Origin: Hermatobates lingyangjiaoensis
Taxonomy: Eukaryota > Arthropoda > Insecta > Hemiptera > Hermatobatidae
NCBI GenBank assembly: GCA_026182355.1
Contig: JAPFBL010000523.1
Span: 124,001-188,000 of the forward strand
DNA: 64,000 nucleotides
Reading direction: 5' to 3'
This document shows positions 21,099-33,139 of the stretch, piece by piece. The notes beneath the pieces are model-generated. The model had not been told where the DNA came from and searched no databases. It worked only from the letters and a program-made list of their open reading frames with translations. Position numbers and translations under genes: made by a program. Each line of letters begins with the position of its first letter. Position 1 is the first letter of the stretch.

Positions 21099-21102
21099 TT
21101 AC

Positions 21103-21303
21103 TTGAAGAAGATTCGAGCCCTTGGCTCTGGAAGTGAACCCCTGCTGCGTATATAATCAAGGAGGTCACCTCTGTCGCACATGTCCATAAACATGTACAC
21201 CTGCTCATCGATCTCGACGATGTTGAAGACTGTCACAATGTGCGGATGCCGGATCGTTTTGATTATGCTGATCTCTCGAGGAAGGAACTTGTTGACAAAG
21301 TCT
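21103..21303 (-). CDS. TSSK-like serine/threonine kinase, coding exon 2
   Basis: The exon (201 bp, phase 2 at both ends) is bounded by TTTTAG upstream and GTAACA downstream. Joined to 26061-26227 it reads on as K-D-F-V-N-K-F-L-P-R-E-I-S-I-I-K. F-L-P-R-E with the conserved Glu of helix C is a hallmark of the testis-specific serine kinase family. R-H-P-H-I-V, M-F-M-D-M-C-D-R-G-D-L-L-D-Y-I (hinge region) and R-A-R-I-F-F follow, covering kinase subdomains III-V. The His-Arg-Asp loop and activation segment should be in further exons, which I did not find below 21103. The TSSK identity is from family knowledge; the function (sperm development) is inferred. Confidence 0.8.
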
Positions 21304-21758
21304 CTAAAACAGTTCTAGTTCGCTTTAAAACACAAACCAAAAACACTCCTCTCAGTAATATACTAATGCTTGGTCAGCATTATTAATTACTAGACTACCC
21401 GTGACCCTTTGTGTCACTCAGAAATTACAGCAATACTTATTAAAATAAATTCAGTGAACATGATTGACAGACACAATTTTAATTGTTGTTTCTTGTTATT
21501 AAGGCATGGAAACAGATTCTTATATGGCCCAAGCTTGTGATATCGTATTCTTAACATGATTCAAGATGTATACATAGTAAGTTCAAATAAAAATCATTTA
21601 AAAGAAAAAAAAATCATTACTTTTATGATATAAATAAAACATCAATTCAAGTTATATACACAATCAAATATATTTCAAACAAACAAAACTTGTAAATTGA
21701 AATATTCAATTTATTTACCCAACATAAAATAACATTAATGCACGTAATGTGCTTTTAT

Positions 21759-21957
21759 AAGATTTATATTAGAAATAGGTGAAACCGTCATACCTCGTAA
21801 GATGACCCTGGAGTTGGAGCGCTTTCGGACGTTGTCCATCTTCGATCGCAACTTCAGGTTTGTTGCGATCGAAGATGGACAACGTCCGAAAACGCTCCAA
21901 CTCCAGGATCATCTTATGAGGTATGACGGTTTTACCTATTTCTAATATAAATCTTAC
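21759..21957. repeat. PLE-like fold-back with hammerhead-like centre
   Basis: The arms 21759-21853 and 21864-21957 are nearly perfect reverse complements. The plus strand of the right arm reads CGAAGATGGACAACGTCC, then GAAAACGCTCC; the mirror copy has GAAAGCGCTCC. This resembles a hammerhead stem II (GGAC/GUCC) and stem III (AGC/GCU), but the CTGANGA box is changed. A partial relative occurs at about 61430-61475. Confidence 0.65.
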
Positions 21958-22139
21958 TAACCTCAGTGGTATTAACAATATGCATGTGCTTTTATAATAT
22001 TATCTTAAAACATTTGTATTTTATCTGACAGTTGTGTTCAAGTTTGTTTCTAAAATTATTCATTTTTAACCTCTAATGTACTTGTTTATTATATATTATA
22101 GGCTACCATAACCCTCTAATGAGATATATTATTAAATAA

Positions 22140-22200
22140 TATTGTAGAAATTCGAGGCGAGTACGCAAGCCACTGGGCTACCCTGACCCCCTAATGTAAT
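22140..22200 (-). mobile_element. SINE head fragment
   Basis: The phrase CGAGGCGAGTACGCAAGCCA, then CTGGGCTACCCTGACCCC, is the inverted tRNA-like head of the SINE seen at 15669-15998. Confidence 0.45.
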
Positions 22201-22429
22201 AGAACTACAACAAAGCCAATAACGATAAAAGTAAAGATTATAATAATTTCAGGTCTCTATCTCCACGGATAATGGGTGAACAAACAAACAAAGAAACAAA
22301 CAAACTTTATATACATACTCGTAGATTAGATATACTTAAACTAACCAGTGAGAACTAAACTTGATCAGAAGTTGATATTAACTTCGAGTTATAACGGGGT
22401 TATGACTACAGTATATATTGGTAATAGAG

Positions 22430-22605
22430 TAATATATCAATGTCCAAACCACAGTAAGAAATTAGAAAAAAGACTTAAGATCTGTCAACTGTCACCTGTC
22501 ATCGTCAGAGTCAAAACTCTTCAGCTAAAGATCTTAGTCTTTTTTTCTGATTTCTTACTGTGGTTTAGATGGCCATTGTCATTTCACGTGTTTGTGATAT
22601 CTTGT
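22430..22605. repeat. PLE family A fold-back, diverged
   Basis: Inverted arms contain CAAACCACAGTAAGAAAT and ATTTCTTACTGTGGTTT. The hammerhead stem II is deleted from both arms. Confidence 0.6.
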
Positions 22606-22919
22606 TATATATATCACTACAGAAGACATATCAACATTTATCCTTAATAAGACCAAATAAGATTATGTCACTGTATTAGCATGGGTACCGACAATAATTG
22701 TTATATTAATAAAATAAGAATGATAGCTAATGAACAAGATGAAAAAAGAAGAAAAAAATATTAGACATGTTATAAAGTGTTATAAATTAGACATGTTATA
22801 AGTGAACAATATTCATTTAAAACTATAAGTGATATTACTAATTTATATAATATTTATTCAAATTTATTAAGCTAATAAAGTTATTGTCAATATTTGTGAC
22901 AAATTAAAGATTATACCGC

Positions 22920-23065
22920 TCCTCTTCGTAAATTTTCTTCCTAACTCAACCGGTTTTTGATTTGGTCCATCTTCCAGAGTGAAACGAAGAGTTTTTCAAT
23001 ACGTTAACTTACTCAAAACTCTCAGTTTGATGGAAGATGAATTTGACCCAAAATTGTGCTCAATA
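22920..23065. repeat. Decayed family C-like fold-back
   Basis: Opposed phrases (GGTCCATCTTCCAGAG and GATGGAAGATGAATTTGACC) resemble the family C hammerhead arm with most core bases changed. Confidence 0.35.
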
Positions 23066-23980
23066 CTGAATGCTATTTCAGCAATGAGGAAGGCTATTTA
23101 TGAGTTTATTTATTCCTTAAATAGCAGACGTGCTAGTCATCTTTGACAGGTATTTTACGAAAATTCAGAGATGATAAATGGTATTTCAAAATATTATTAA
23201 AAAAAATATAGAATAGGAAAAAATATATTTATTAAGACAGTGTTAAGTCCATAACTGTGCTTTTCCGTCGAATTTTCAATCCATTCAAAACTTAGATTTT
23301 AAGTTAAACATACACAAATCTACTGTCAAAGTTTCAACTTGCTATGTCTTATGATGGCTGAGTTTACTTGTGACGAAATTTTTCGGAGAAACCGACAGAG
23401 AGAAATTTTTCTAAGTTTTTCTAATGTATGAAACTTAAAGATAACTTAAAATGAGTCACTTATAAGCAATATACAGACAAAACTTTTTTTTATTTATATA
23501 GATTGTTACTAATATCCTCTGAGGCACTAACAAAATGATATGTTAAGTTGTTTAGTAAAAATGGACTTTTTGGTTGGTATCAGAATTCAGTGTTAATACT
23601 GGACAGTTATGTTAACGTGTTCATTCCTCAACTCATTCATTTAAAAACATTCAACACAATGTTTTTCATTGATTTTCATTTTTAAAATTTCATTTTTTTA
23701 AGTTCTCTCACCTCTACTCTAAAATATTTACACTGGCAATATTTTGAATGTTATAACAACTTCAACTTAGCATTTATAAATGCTGTTTTGTAAACTTTTT
23801 CATGTTTGCTTGTAAATATTTCTAGCACTTCTGTTATTCTTAGTCCCTTCTCAACTTCATCCCGAAAAAACTCTTGAGCCAATAGAGTTTTCTATGTCGT
23901 TTGGTTTTTGCAAAACAACAAAAAAAATATTTACATTTTTAGTTAAAATAGGGGTGGTAATGGAGTGATTATGCGTCTCT
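23066..23980. other. Intronic AT-rich DNA, nothing recognised
   Basis: This lies in the TSSK intron between 21304 and 26060. No repeat ends, coding segments or RNA genes were seen. Confidence 0.5.
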
Positions 23981-23989
23981 AATAGCCTC

Positions 23990-25100
23990 TAGCACTCAAC
24001 TCCGACTTTCGGCTTTTGTGAGGTTACCCTGTTAACTTGCTATATGCAGGGACAAACGAAATAGGAGGAGAAGCAAGCCAGGTTCTGGGTTTGACCGCTT
24101 TCGTTTCACATCCTTCCAACTTCCCAGATCCTCTCCTCTAATCCCAGCCCAAATCCAAGGCGTTATACGATCCGTGCCGAAGTATGGCTGATAGAGGGGT
24201 TACTGAATTACGAACGAAGCCTCAAAACCATAGAAAACTTTTACCGCTGGACCCAGCAAAAGTGCTGAGCTTCTTGGAGGCGTTGAAGCAAACTGCTGGG
24301 GTATTTTACAACAGAAGGGGGGAAGTACAATAGTTTTTAAGACGCAGTGCTATAGTTACCTTCAATAATAGTCAAAATAGGAGATTAAGTCAAATATGAT
24401 TAACAATCGGATTATGGTAAGGTCTATTATTGCCTTTCTATAACACTGTAAGATGTATTATGAACAATGCATTACTGACAGAATCTAGTCGAGCTATTAG
24501 CAAAACGTACATGGTAAAACGCTTTATTTTACAAGGTAAGACCTCTAAATTGCCTTTTACAAGCTAAAAAAATTTCTTCTGGCAACTTTCACATAATTAA
24601 AAAAAAAATGAGCATTGAATTTATTTTAATGAAAAGGTTTTTGCCTGAACAGCTTTTTTCTAGGTCATTGTCTTTTACACAATGGATTAAAAGCGGGAGG
24701 ATTATTCTTCTTCAAGAGACAATAAGAATAATCTAAATACTGACTGAGCAGTATTTGGCTCAAGGCTGTCGCGAGAGAGCAGTCAAGTGACTGTTTTGCT
24801 AATTGATACTTTTGAGTGGGCAGGCTTCCTACACTACCTTACAGTTTAAGGACTAACACGGGAATTAGAGGAATTCGGCCGTTATCCCGGTTACCTCGGG
24901 ACCAGGGCTTGCTACTGGTAGTTCATCGGACTTCATCAGGGCGTCATTGTGAGGGAGTCTTTAATACCTAAGTAAACGACTCGTAGAGAACGATTCACAC
25001 ACCACCTGGTCTGTGTTAGTATGTGCTAACACACCAAGTGCTAACACCTTTAAGGTCTCTCGTGTGCTGGAATATAAACAGACTCGAAGTGGGTGGTATC
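23990..25100. other. GC-richer, probably transposon-derived stretch
   Basis: Two blocks (about 24000-24320 and 24760-25080) have clearly higher GC than the rest of the intron, with many stops in all frames. They look like decayed mobile DNA, but I recognise neither the ends nor a protein. Confidence 0.3.
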
Positions 25101-25442
25101 TAATCTGAATATGCTTCTTTTTAAATTTTATTAAGAAGAATATTTTTTGTTTAGTCTAACCTTTTTGCTTTGCTTTTATTAAATTGGTATAAGATTTGTA
25201 TTTTTTTGTGATGTAGGGTCGTGGAAGCTTGCCTCCGCGTGGTCCACCTCGGGCGTATCTCGGAGGTTTTGTTTGCTTTTATCCTAGGCTAGAGCTTGTA
25301 GCTTCTGAGATGCGGCAAAAGAGGTTTCACGTAAAAAAAAGGCATCAGTCTGTTTTGTTGTTGTTTTCAGCAATATGGCTGAATAAGCTGGGTGCGCTAA
25401 ATAATACCAAAACAGGTATTTAATCTGAGATCCCGTCAAAAG

Positions 25443-25920
25443 TCAGAGCCTCTACCAGTAGGGGTTTGGGGTTTTTAGTTCCCCGTTATGCTAAGCAGGC
25501 ATCCTACTGAGAAGTTACTGCTTCTCACACAGCGACCACAAGGGTCTACCCAACTCGGGTGAGGACCAGCAGCCACTATGAGTCCAACCTCAGAGACGGG
25601 ATGAAGAGAAAACCCTCCATGGGTCGTCGCCGCCCTAAGTACCAACTTATTTTAACAGTTTCCGGACCAAGAGTTGAAGGAACATTCCTACTGGTAAGGG
25701 TTTGGGGTTTCTAGCTCCCCTGGATGCTAAGCAGGCATTCTCGCGAGAAGTCATTGCGACCACAAGGGTCTACACAACTTGGGTGAGAACCAACAGCCAC
25801 TACGAGTCCAAACTCAGTTGGCGGGATGGAGAGAGAACCCCTCCATTGACCCCCGCCACCCATAGTACCGACTTATTTTAAGAGTTTCGGATCAAACTCC
25901 GGCCCAAAGGTGCTACTGAA
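25443..25920 (+). repeat. Two-copy tandem repeat, about 240-bp unit, GC-rich
   Basis: Copy 1 (about 25450-25685) and copy 2 (about 25690-25920) share GGGTTTGGGGTTT, ATGCTAAGCAGGCAT, CGACCACAAGGGTCTAC and the phrase CAACAGCCACTA (CAGCAGCCACTA in copy 1). Such head repeats are common in LINE 5' UTRs, but the class is not established. The sequence continues GC-rich to the TSSK exon 1 donor at 26060. Confidence 0.7.
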
Positions 25921-26060
25921 CCTGCTCAGCTGCAAGTATGATCAGTGGCCTTTGTAGCCCCTGGTTCAAAGAACCTGTGGATATAAAGCCAATACAGCTA
26001 TTGGTAGAGCTGCATGGCCCCCACTAGAGGCGTATGCTAATGGATACTGGGCAAACTCAC

Positions 26061-26227
26061 TTGGAGGCCTGTTTCTTGTTGATTATCTTGCAGGCGACTT
26101 TGAAAGTGTACCCCAGTTCGGACACTCTATAGGCCACCTTCACTTTGCAGTAAGAACCTTCTCCTATTGTCTTGCCAAGCTTGTATCCTTTTTTTTGCAA
26201 AGCGTTTGCCACTCCTTCTCCAAACAT
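26061..26227 (-). CDS. TSSK-like serine/threonine kinase, coding exon 1 (start)
   Basis: The exon encodes 55 residues plus two bases and starts at M-F-G-E-G-V-A-N-A-L. The kinase domain begins at once with G-Y-K-L-G-K-T-I-G-E-G-S-Y-C-K-V-K-V-A. This is the glycine-rich loop, near the N-terminus as in TSSKs. V-A-C-K-I-I-N-K-K carries the ATP-binding lysine of subdomain II. The ATG was chosen because it fits the short TSSK N-terminus and is preceded by a CAG acceptor at 26238-26240. A 5' UTR exon probably lies upstream. The exon ends at AA before GTGAGT, and the phase matches 21303. The next exon is 4.76 kb away. Confidence 0.82.
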
Positions 26228-26490
26228 GGTGTTTAACCTGTCAGAGAAAGTACCAACATTACTTTATGATTCATCTAAAAATAGTACGAAATATAAAAAA
26301 CAATTAATTATTTCTACTTTATTATAAGAAGCTTATACAATCATTTTTGTCGATAATAAGAGCATTACAATCCCTGCTGCCAACAATACTCCAAACATTA
26401 CACTTTTCATATATTCTCATAAAAAAAAAATTATAAATAAGTTGTCACCAAAATCATCTCACATTACATATTTAAAAAAATATAAGATTA

Positions 26491-26837
26491 AGTTAGGTTG
26501 CAGTGGCAGTCTCACAAGAAAACATTTGGGCTGAATATTGGTCATTTGTGATACCACATAATGAAGATTAATTCTACGTTAGGAGTTTTAAATTTTGACT
26601 GTCTCAAGTATGCTTGAGTAAAGATCTTTAACGAGTACGTGAGATCGTACAGGACCCATTACTTACCGCCCTATCCGAGGGACATTCGTTCTCTGATTTA
26701 TTCATCTCTCACGTGAATAAATAGAGGCTAGAGTGGATACCCCGGATCCTCCCACCTGAATATATAGAGAGCCAGAATGGGTATGAACGCGGGAACTATC
26801 CAGAAGCGAGCACATTGCCACTGAGTTAACCTGCCCC
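26491..26837 (-). mobile_element. SINE, reverse orientation, diverged
   Basis: On the plus strand it begins with AGTTAGGTTGCAGTGGCAGT (tail end), continues through the SINE body, and ends in the inverted head (CACTGAGTTAACCTGCCCC). It lies about 250 bp upstream of TSSK coding exon 1. Confidence 0.75.
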
Positions 26838-26839
26838 TC

Positions 26840-27970
26840 CTCCCCCCCAAAATTAACGATTTTGTTGTAATTTTGAAGTCGCTTTAAATTTTTCATGTGG
26901 GTAATTGAAAAACCTGTGAGCACAGTTTCTCAAAGAGGGCAGAAATCTGTTGGTCCCAAGCCTGTCGATGACCATGTATTCGTAAAAAAAAAATACCTAC
27001 TCTGATATATTTCAATCACGCAAAATGTTGTCTTCCCAATGTAGAATAAACCTGGTACTGTGGCTCCAATGTTACTGAAATGGGTGCAAAATAACAATGA
27101 TTTATGCTTTATACCAATAGAACAACTCTAACCCCAATATATATTTTTTATACCCCAAGAACATGTTATTTAAATAAGAAAATAAATTTAATAACTTGAG
27201 AGTAAATAGTCATCTTTTCAATAGTAATTGAATGGCTTTAGTATTTTTAGTGTTCCATTTCTGTCTTCAATATTAGTTAAAGAAGAAAAGTCAAACTCCA
27301 TTTCTTCCTTCAACGTATAAGTCAAACAAACCATTGCAACTATTATTGGCTTTAACGTGTTAAAAAGCTAAGCAAAAACATGTCAAAACTATTGCTTCTG
27401 CCTAATCAAAGTTTCATCAACGATTTTTAGAAAGAAATATTCAAAGAAATATAATGTCAGAAATAGGTTTGAAGTACAGGTTAAAAATCCACTGCTGTTT
27501 TATTTAAAAAAAAAAAAGGTCTACTTTCTTCTTAGGCTACATACGTTAGACTATGCAAAAAAAAGTTGCAGGAATATAACTGCAATATCAATGATTTGTG
27601 ATACCGTATAATCTAATTTATATAGTTCACAGAAAGGGATCTTGAGGAAATTAATCATGAAAATTCAACTCCTGATTATATACCGAAATTTCGCCAAAAG
27701 TTGTTTGGCATTTTCAAGTCTAAAAAAAAAAAAAAATTATTAACGACATAAGTAGAGCAAGTCAAATACGTCCACGGAATGCCAACCATCAGAAAACAAA
27801 AAAAAAAAAACAAGAAAACCACAAAATACCCAGTGTTATATTCATTATTTAAAAAGAAACATTTGTTGTTTAAACCTAATTACTTATTATTAATTATTAA
27901 GACAACAAACCGAAATTTTCAAACAGATAAGCACAATATTAGAAAAATAATTCTGGGAGGATACCTCTAT
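26840..27970. other. AT-rich DNA, no gene seen
   Basis: A/T homopolymers, including (A)n near 27722, are the main content. No coding segment is supported. Open frames here are lysine-rich products of A runs. Confidence 0.5.
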
Positions 27971-27972
27971 AC

Positions 27973-28460
27973 CAGGGGTGGGCAAACGTTTTGAGAGTGC
28001 GTGCCGAAATCAGCCAAGTCTCTGACACAAACTTTTTCCACGTGCCAACTATTTTTTTTTTAGAAAATATTTGGTATCTCTTAAAAACTTTTAGAACGAA
28101 AAAATAATAAATTGCCTCAGTGCAGTAAAACTGAGTGTAAAAAAACAGAAAAAAAATTATTTAACCTTCAGAAGTACATTTCAACAGCCTTTAAGCTTTT
28201 GTGACTTTAATAGAATACAAGAGATAAGATTTTCTTCAGACTGTTTTGGCTTCGTAGAGCTTAAACCTCTTCACCACCAGCACGTACATATACTGCCATG
28301 GCATGAAAGCTTATACCCCTAGGGAAGTAGTTTTTTTTTGTCTGTGCTTAGGGTAACATGTGCTTGCATTTTTGCTAAGGGTAACCTGTGCTTTTGCGTG
28401 CCAGAGACAAGTCACCGGCGTGCCAAGTTTGGTACGCGTGCCAGAGGTTGCTCACACCCA
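27973..28460. mobile_element. hAT-type MITE with intact 8-bp target duplication
   Basis: The element starts CAGGGGTGGGCAAACGTTTT and ends GAGGTTGCTCACACCCA, giving imperfect hAT-like terminal inverted repeats. The 8-bp duplication CTCTATAC is present on both sides (27965-27972 and 28461-28468). CGTGCC-type subterminal motifs recur inside. It is 488 bp with no transposase. Confidence 0.9.
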
Positions 28461-28469
28461 CTCTATACA

Positions 28470-29470
28470 GAGCATTCACGCAAAACAAACAAACAGTAAC
28501 AAACACAGTATGCCAGAAAATGACAAAACAATAAACAAGACAAGTCAAAAAATAAAAGAAATTAAGGGAAAACAAAAATCTACACGAAATTATTACCTTG
28601 TTTTTGAGGAAACACTATTTAACCGTCCATGCATTTATCTAGCATCAATACTAATTTATATATTTCTAAATACGATAAAAATATAATGAAAACGATCCGT
28701 TAACTTTCCTTTAGTGTCTACAATTGGAATTAAGTTTCTGTTATTCAATCAAACTTAATATTTCTCCTTATAAACAAAGTTTAAGTAATACTAAGAATAA
28801 AACTGTAAGTATCTTGTTTCTATTCATTAATACATTATTTATTTCTTCTTCAATATAACTTAAAAGATTCATAATTACCTTAAATATGTGCATTTTGCTG
28901 TATCATTTGTCGACATCACACCGATGATTTTTCTTTTATATTTGCGAATTATTTACGACTGGTGATCATAACATGCAAGATAGATTACCTTTGATTAATT
29001 ACAGAGAGGGGGGGGATTTAAAAATTAACTAAAGCTTTAAAAAAAGAATAATAAAACATTTTCGAAAAAAAAAATAAACCTAGTAACGTGAATTAAAGTA
29101 AATATTATGATACCTGCATGAGATGAAGATGAGCCAAATAAGTTAATTTTCAAAATGAGGCTGTTTTAATAAATGCTTCATGAATACTTTAGAAAGTATT
29201 AATAAATTTGGATTAATTTTGTTTTGCTCTTATTTAATTTCATTATCACTTTATGGGATGAATTGAGTTTTGAAAACGAAAATTAAAATCACATTTCTTC
29301 TAAAAATAAAAAAAAAAAAAGAAAAGGTGATAAAATATCAAGGTGGTTTTAATTTCACTGGTATTTTTTTTTAATCAAAGTGTCAAGTAGAAGAAGTTTT
29401 TTTTAGTTTAAAAAAGTTACTAAAAGAAAATAAATTAATAGATTTTAATTGAAATTAATTTAGAGCAGGG
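28470..29470. other. AT-rich DNA, no gene seen
   Basis: Nothing beyond A- and T-rich runs was recognised. Confidence 0.5.
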
Positions 29471-29479
29471 AAAAGAAAG

Positions 29480-29736
29480 AGAGAGGTGGATAGAGAGACT
29501 AATTAAACAGGGACTAAGTTTTATGCAAACAAAAAATCGCTGAGCGAGAGAGAGAGAGATGGATAGAGAGACTAATTAAACAGGGACTAAGTTTTATGCA
29601 AACAAAAAATCGCTGAGCGAGAGAGAGAGAGATGGATAGAGAGACTAATTAAACAGGGACTAAGTTTTATGCAAACAAAAAATCGCTGAGCGAGAGAGAG
29701 AGAGAGAGAGAGAGAGACAGATAGAGTGACACAGAT

Positions 29737-29783
<47 letters not shown>

Positions 29784-29875
29784 TAGAGAGACTAATTAAA
29801 CAGGGACTAAGTTTTATGCAAACAAAAAATCGCTGAGCGAGAGAGAGAGAGAGAGACAGATAGAGCGACACAGAT

Positions 29876-29922
<47 letters not shown>

Positions 29923-30014
29923 TAGAGAGACTAATTAAACAGGGACTAAGTTTTATGCAAACAAAAAATCGCTGAGCGAGAGAGAGAGAGAGACAGATAG
30001 AGCGACACAGATCA

Positions 30015-30045
<31 letters not shown>

Positions 30046-30325
30046 TAGAGAGACTAATTAAACAGGGACTAAGTTTTATGCAAACAAAAAATCGCTGAGC
30101 GAGAGAGAGAGAGAGACAGATCAAGAGAGAGAGAGAGATGGATAGAGCAACACAGATCAAGAGAGAGAGAGAGAGAGAGATGGATAGAGACTAATTAAAC
30201 AGGGACTAAGTTTTATGCAAGCAAGAAATCGTTGAGTGAGAAAGGGAGAGAGAGAGAGAGATGGATAGAGAGACTAATTAAACAGGGACTAAGTTTTATG
30301 CAAGCAAGAAATCGTTGAGTGAGAA

Positions 30326-30368
<43 letters not shown>

Positions 30369-30419
30369 TAGAGAGACTAATTAAACAGGGACTAAGTTTT
30401 ATGCAAGCAAGAAACCGTT

Positions 30420-30467
<48 letters not shown>

Positions 30468-30530
30468 CAGATAGAGAGACACAGATCAAGAGAGAGAGAG
30501 ACACAGATTAAGAGAGAGAGGGAGGCCAAA
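29480..30530 (+). repeat. GA-rich minisatellite with about 60-bp core
   Basis: The core ATGGATAGAGAGACTAATTA, AACAGGGACTAAGTTTTATG, CAAACAAAAAATCGCTGAGC is repeated about nine times, separated by (GA)n tracts of very variable length. Later copies share the variant GCAAGCAAGAAATCGTTGAG, so two sub-blocks are visible. Long minus-strand Ser/Leu frames here are artefacts of (TC)n. Confidence 0.95.
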
Positions 30531-30539
30531 TCATAGAGA

Positions 30540-31370
30540 ATTAAGTTAAAAAAAGAAAATCAATAAATCAAATATCCGCTTAGTATGGCTACATTTTTAA
30601 TTATTTATTCGAATGTATGCATCAAAGTTTAAACCAAGGAAACAAATTCATACATGAAACTAAAATTATTCAACCAAAACATCTTGTTTTCGTCAGAAAA
30701 TCCCTTTATTTTAAATAACGTAAGCTGGCAGTAGTAAATAATGCTACTAGTAAATAAGTAACTAGCTACTTAACTAGTGTATGTAAATACGTTACCACTA
30801 GTTACAGTAGTAAATACGTACCAACTAACAGTAAAACATTATCTGCTAGTTGGTAACCCAAGTAGTTAGCTCATAACTTTAAAAAACTATTATTTACATT
30901 TATTGTATTTGATCTGTTATATTTAGTTAATGAAGACTCTATAATTGTCCTTAAAAACACCGATCTTCATTATGTGATTATTTTTGCTTCTGTTTAATTT
31001 ATTTCAGGATGTTGATTGCTTACATGGAGAAATAAGACAAACTAACTACCGAGTAGTGATTTTATTTGACAGGCAATTTTAATGATTTAAACACTCTGTC
31101 CTATGTATATTTTATGACCACGTTCTCCTCAGTCCTTGTTTCCACATTTTATATACTACACAGGTCCTTCTTAACAATGGTTTGCCAAATACTAAAGTAT
31201 TCAAATAAAAACTGGAAGACTACTTCTGGTTAACACCTTATAGGTTTTCTACTAAACCTAAATGCATAGTAGACACAAGCAGAATGAGATAGCTCTAAAG
31301 AAATTAGTTTTTAATAATGTTGTGACATATAGCAATAATAACTAACTAAAGCCTCTGTACTAAACTCACC
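30540..31370. other. AT-rich DNA, short TAGT-rich patch
   Basis: Around 30720-30860 the words AGTAAATA, ACTAGT and GTTGGTA recur irregularly. No gene is seen. Confidence 0.4.
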
Positions 31371-31374
31371 TCTA

Positions 31375-31650
31375 AACTGATAGAACCGGGGTTCGATCAC
31401 CACGTGGCCTATTCATGTGGGAGGTGAATAAATCTGAGCCGTAGTCCCTCGGAAAAGGACGTTAAACCGTCGGTCCCGAGCCTGTACGATGTCAGGTACT
31501 CGTTAAAGATCCCTACTCTAAATATACTTGAGTTAGGCAAAATTTAGGACTCCCACTGTAGAATCAATCTTCATTGTGTGGTATCACAAAGGGCCAATGC
31601 TCGGCCTACGTGTGTTCTCTTGTGAGACTGCCACTGCAACCTAACCTAAG
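31375..31650 (+). mobile_element. SINE, plus orientation, 5'-truncated
   Basis: It starts at the B box (GGGGTTCGATCACC), lacks the A box, and runs through the complete body to GACTGCCACTGCAACCTAAC, then CTAA. This copy defines the 3' end of the family and ends in CCTAA units. Confidence 0.8.
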
Positions 31651-31976
31651 TGAACTAGAAAACTATTTTCTAAAACTATACTCCTATGTCTACTATATAA
31701 CAGCAGTATGTAGATCCAGATATCAAATCCCTCCTCATTAGCAAAAAAAAAAAACATTGAAACTACTAATTTTGCTATAACACATATCCTTTTTTCAATT
31801 TTTTATTTATTATATTTAAATAAAAAACCAAAACTTTGGAAATGAGAGTTTAATTTGAACCTGAAGAACTGACCGAGTACCGATAAACTTTAGTTTTGTC
31901 TCTATTCCACGGTCGATACTTTTATCAATATAATATATATCAAATCACAAAAACCTTATTTAACCCAGTGTATAAA

Positions 31977-32949
<973 letters not shown>

Positions 32950-32960
<11 letters not shown>

Positions 32961-33120
32961 CCATAATATGAAATGAAAAAAAAAGACTAAGATCTTTCAA
33001 CTGTAACAAGCGGTTTTCGTCAGGGTCAAAAAAGTTTTTGAAAAGTCTTATCCTTTTTTTTTTCATTTCCTATTGTGGTTTGGTCATTGATTGTTATTTC
33101 ACGTATTTATGTGAAATCTT
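32950..33120. repeat. PLE family A fold-back, degraded
   Basis: An inverted arm from TGATCAAACCATAATATG and a right arm ending TTATTTCACGTATTTATGTG are visible. The right hammerhead is deleted. Confidence 0.65.
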
Positions 33121-33139
33121 GTATGTACATATATCTATA

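Noticed and set aside
29587..30504. Ser/Leu-rich minus-strand frames
   Set aside because: Encoded by (TC)n repeats of the GA minisatellite.
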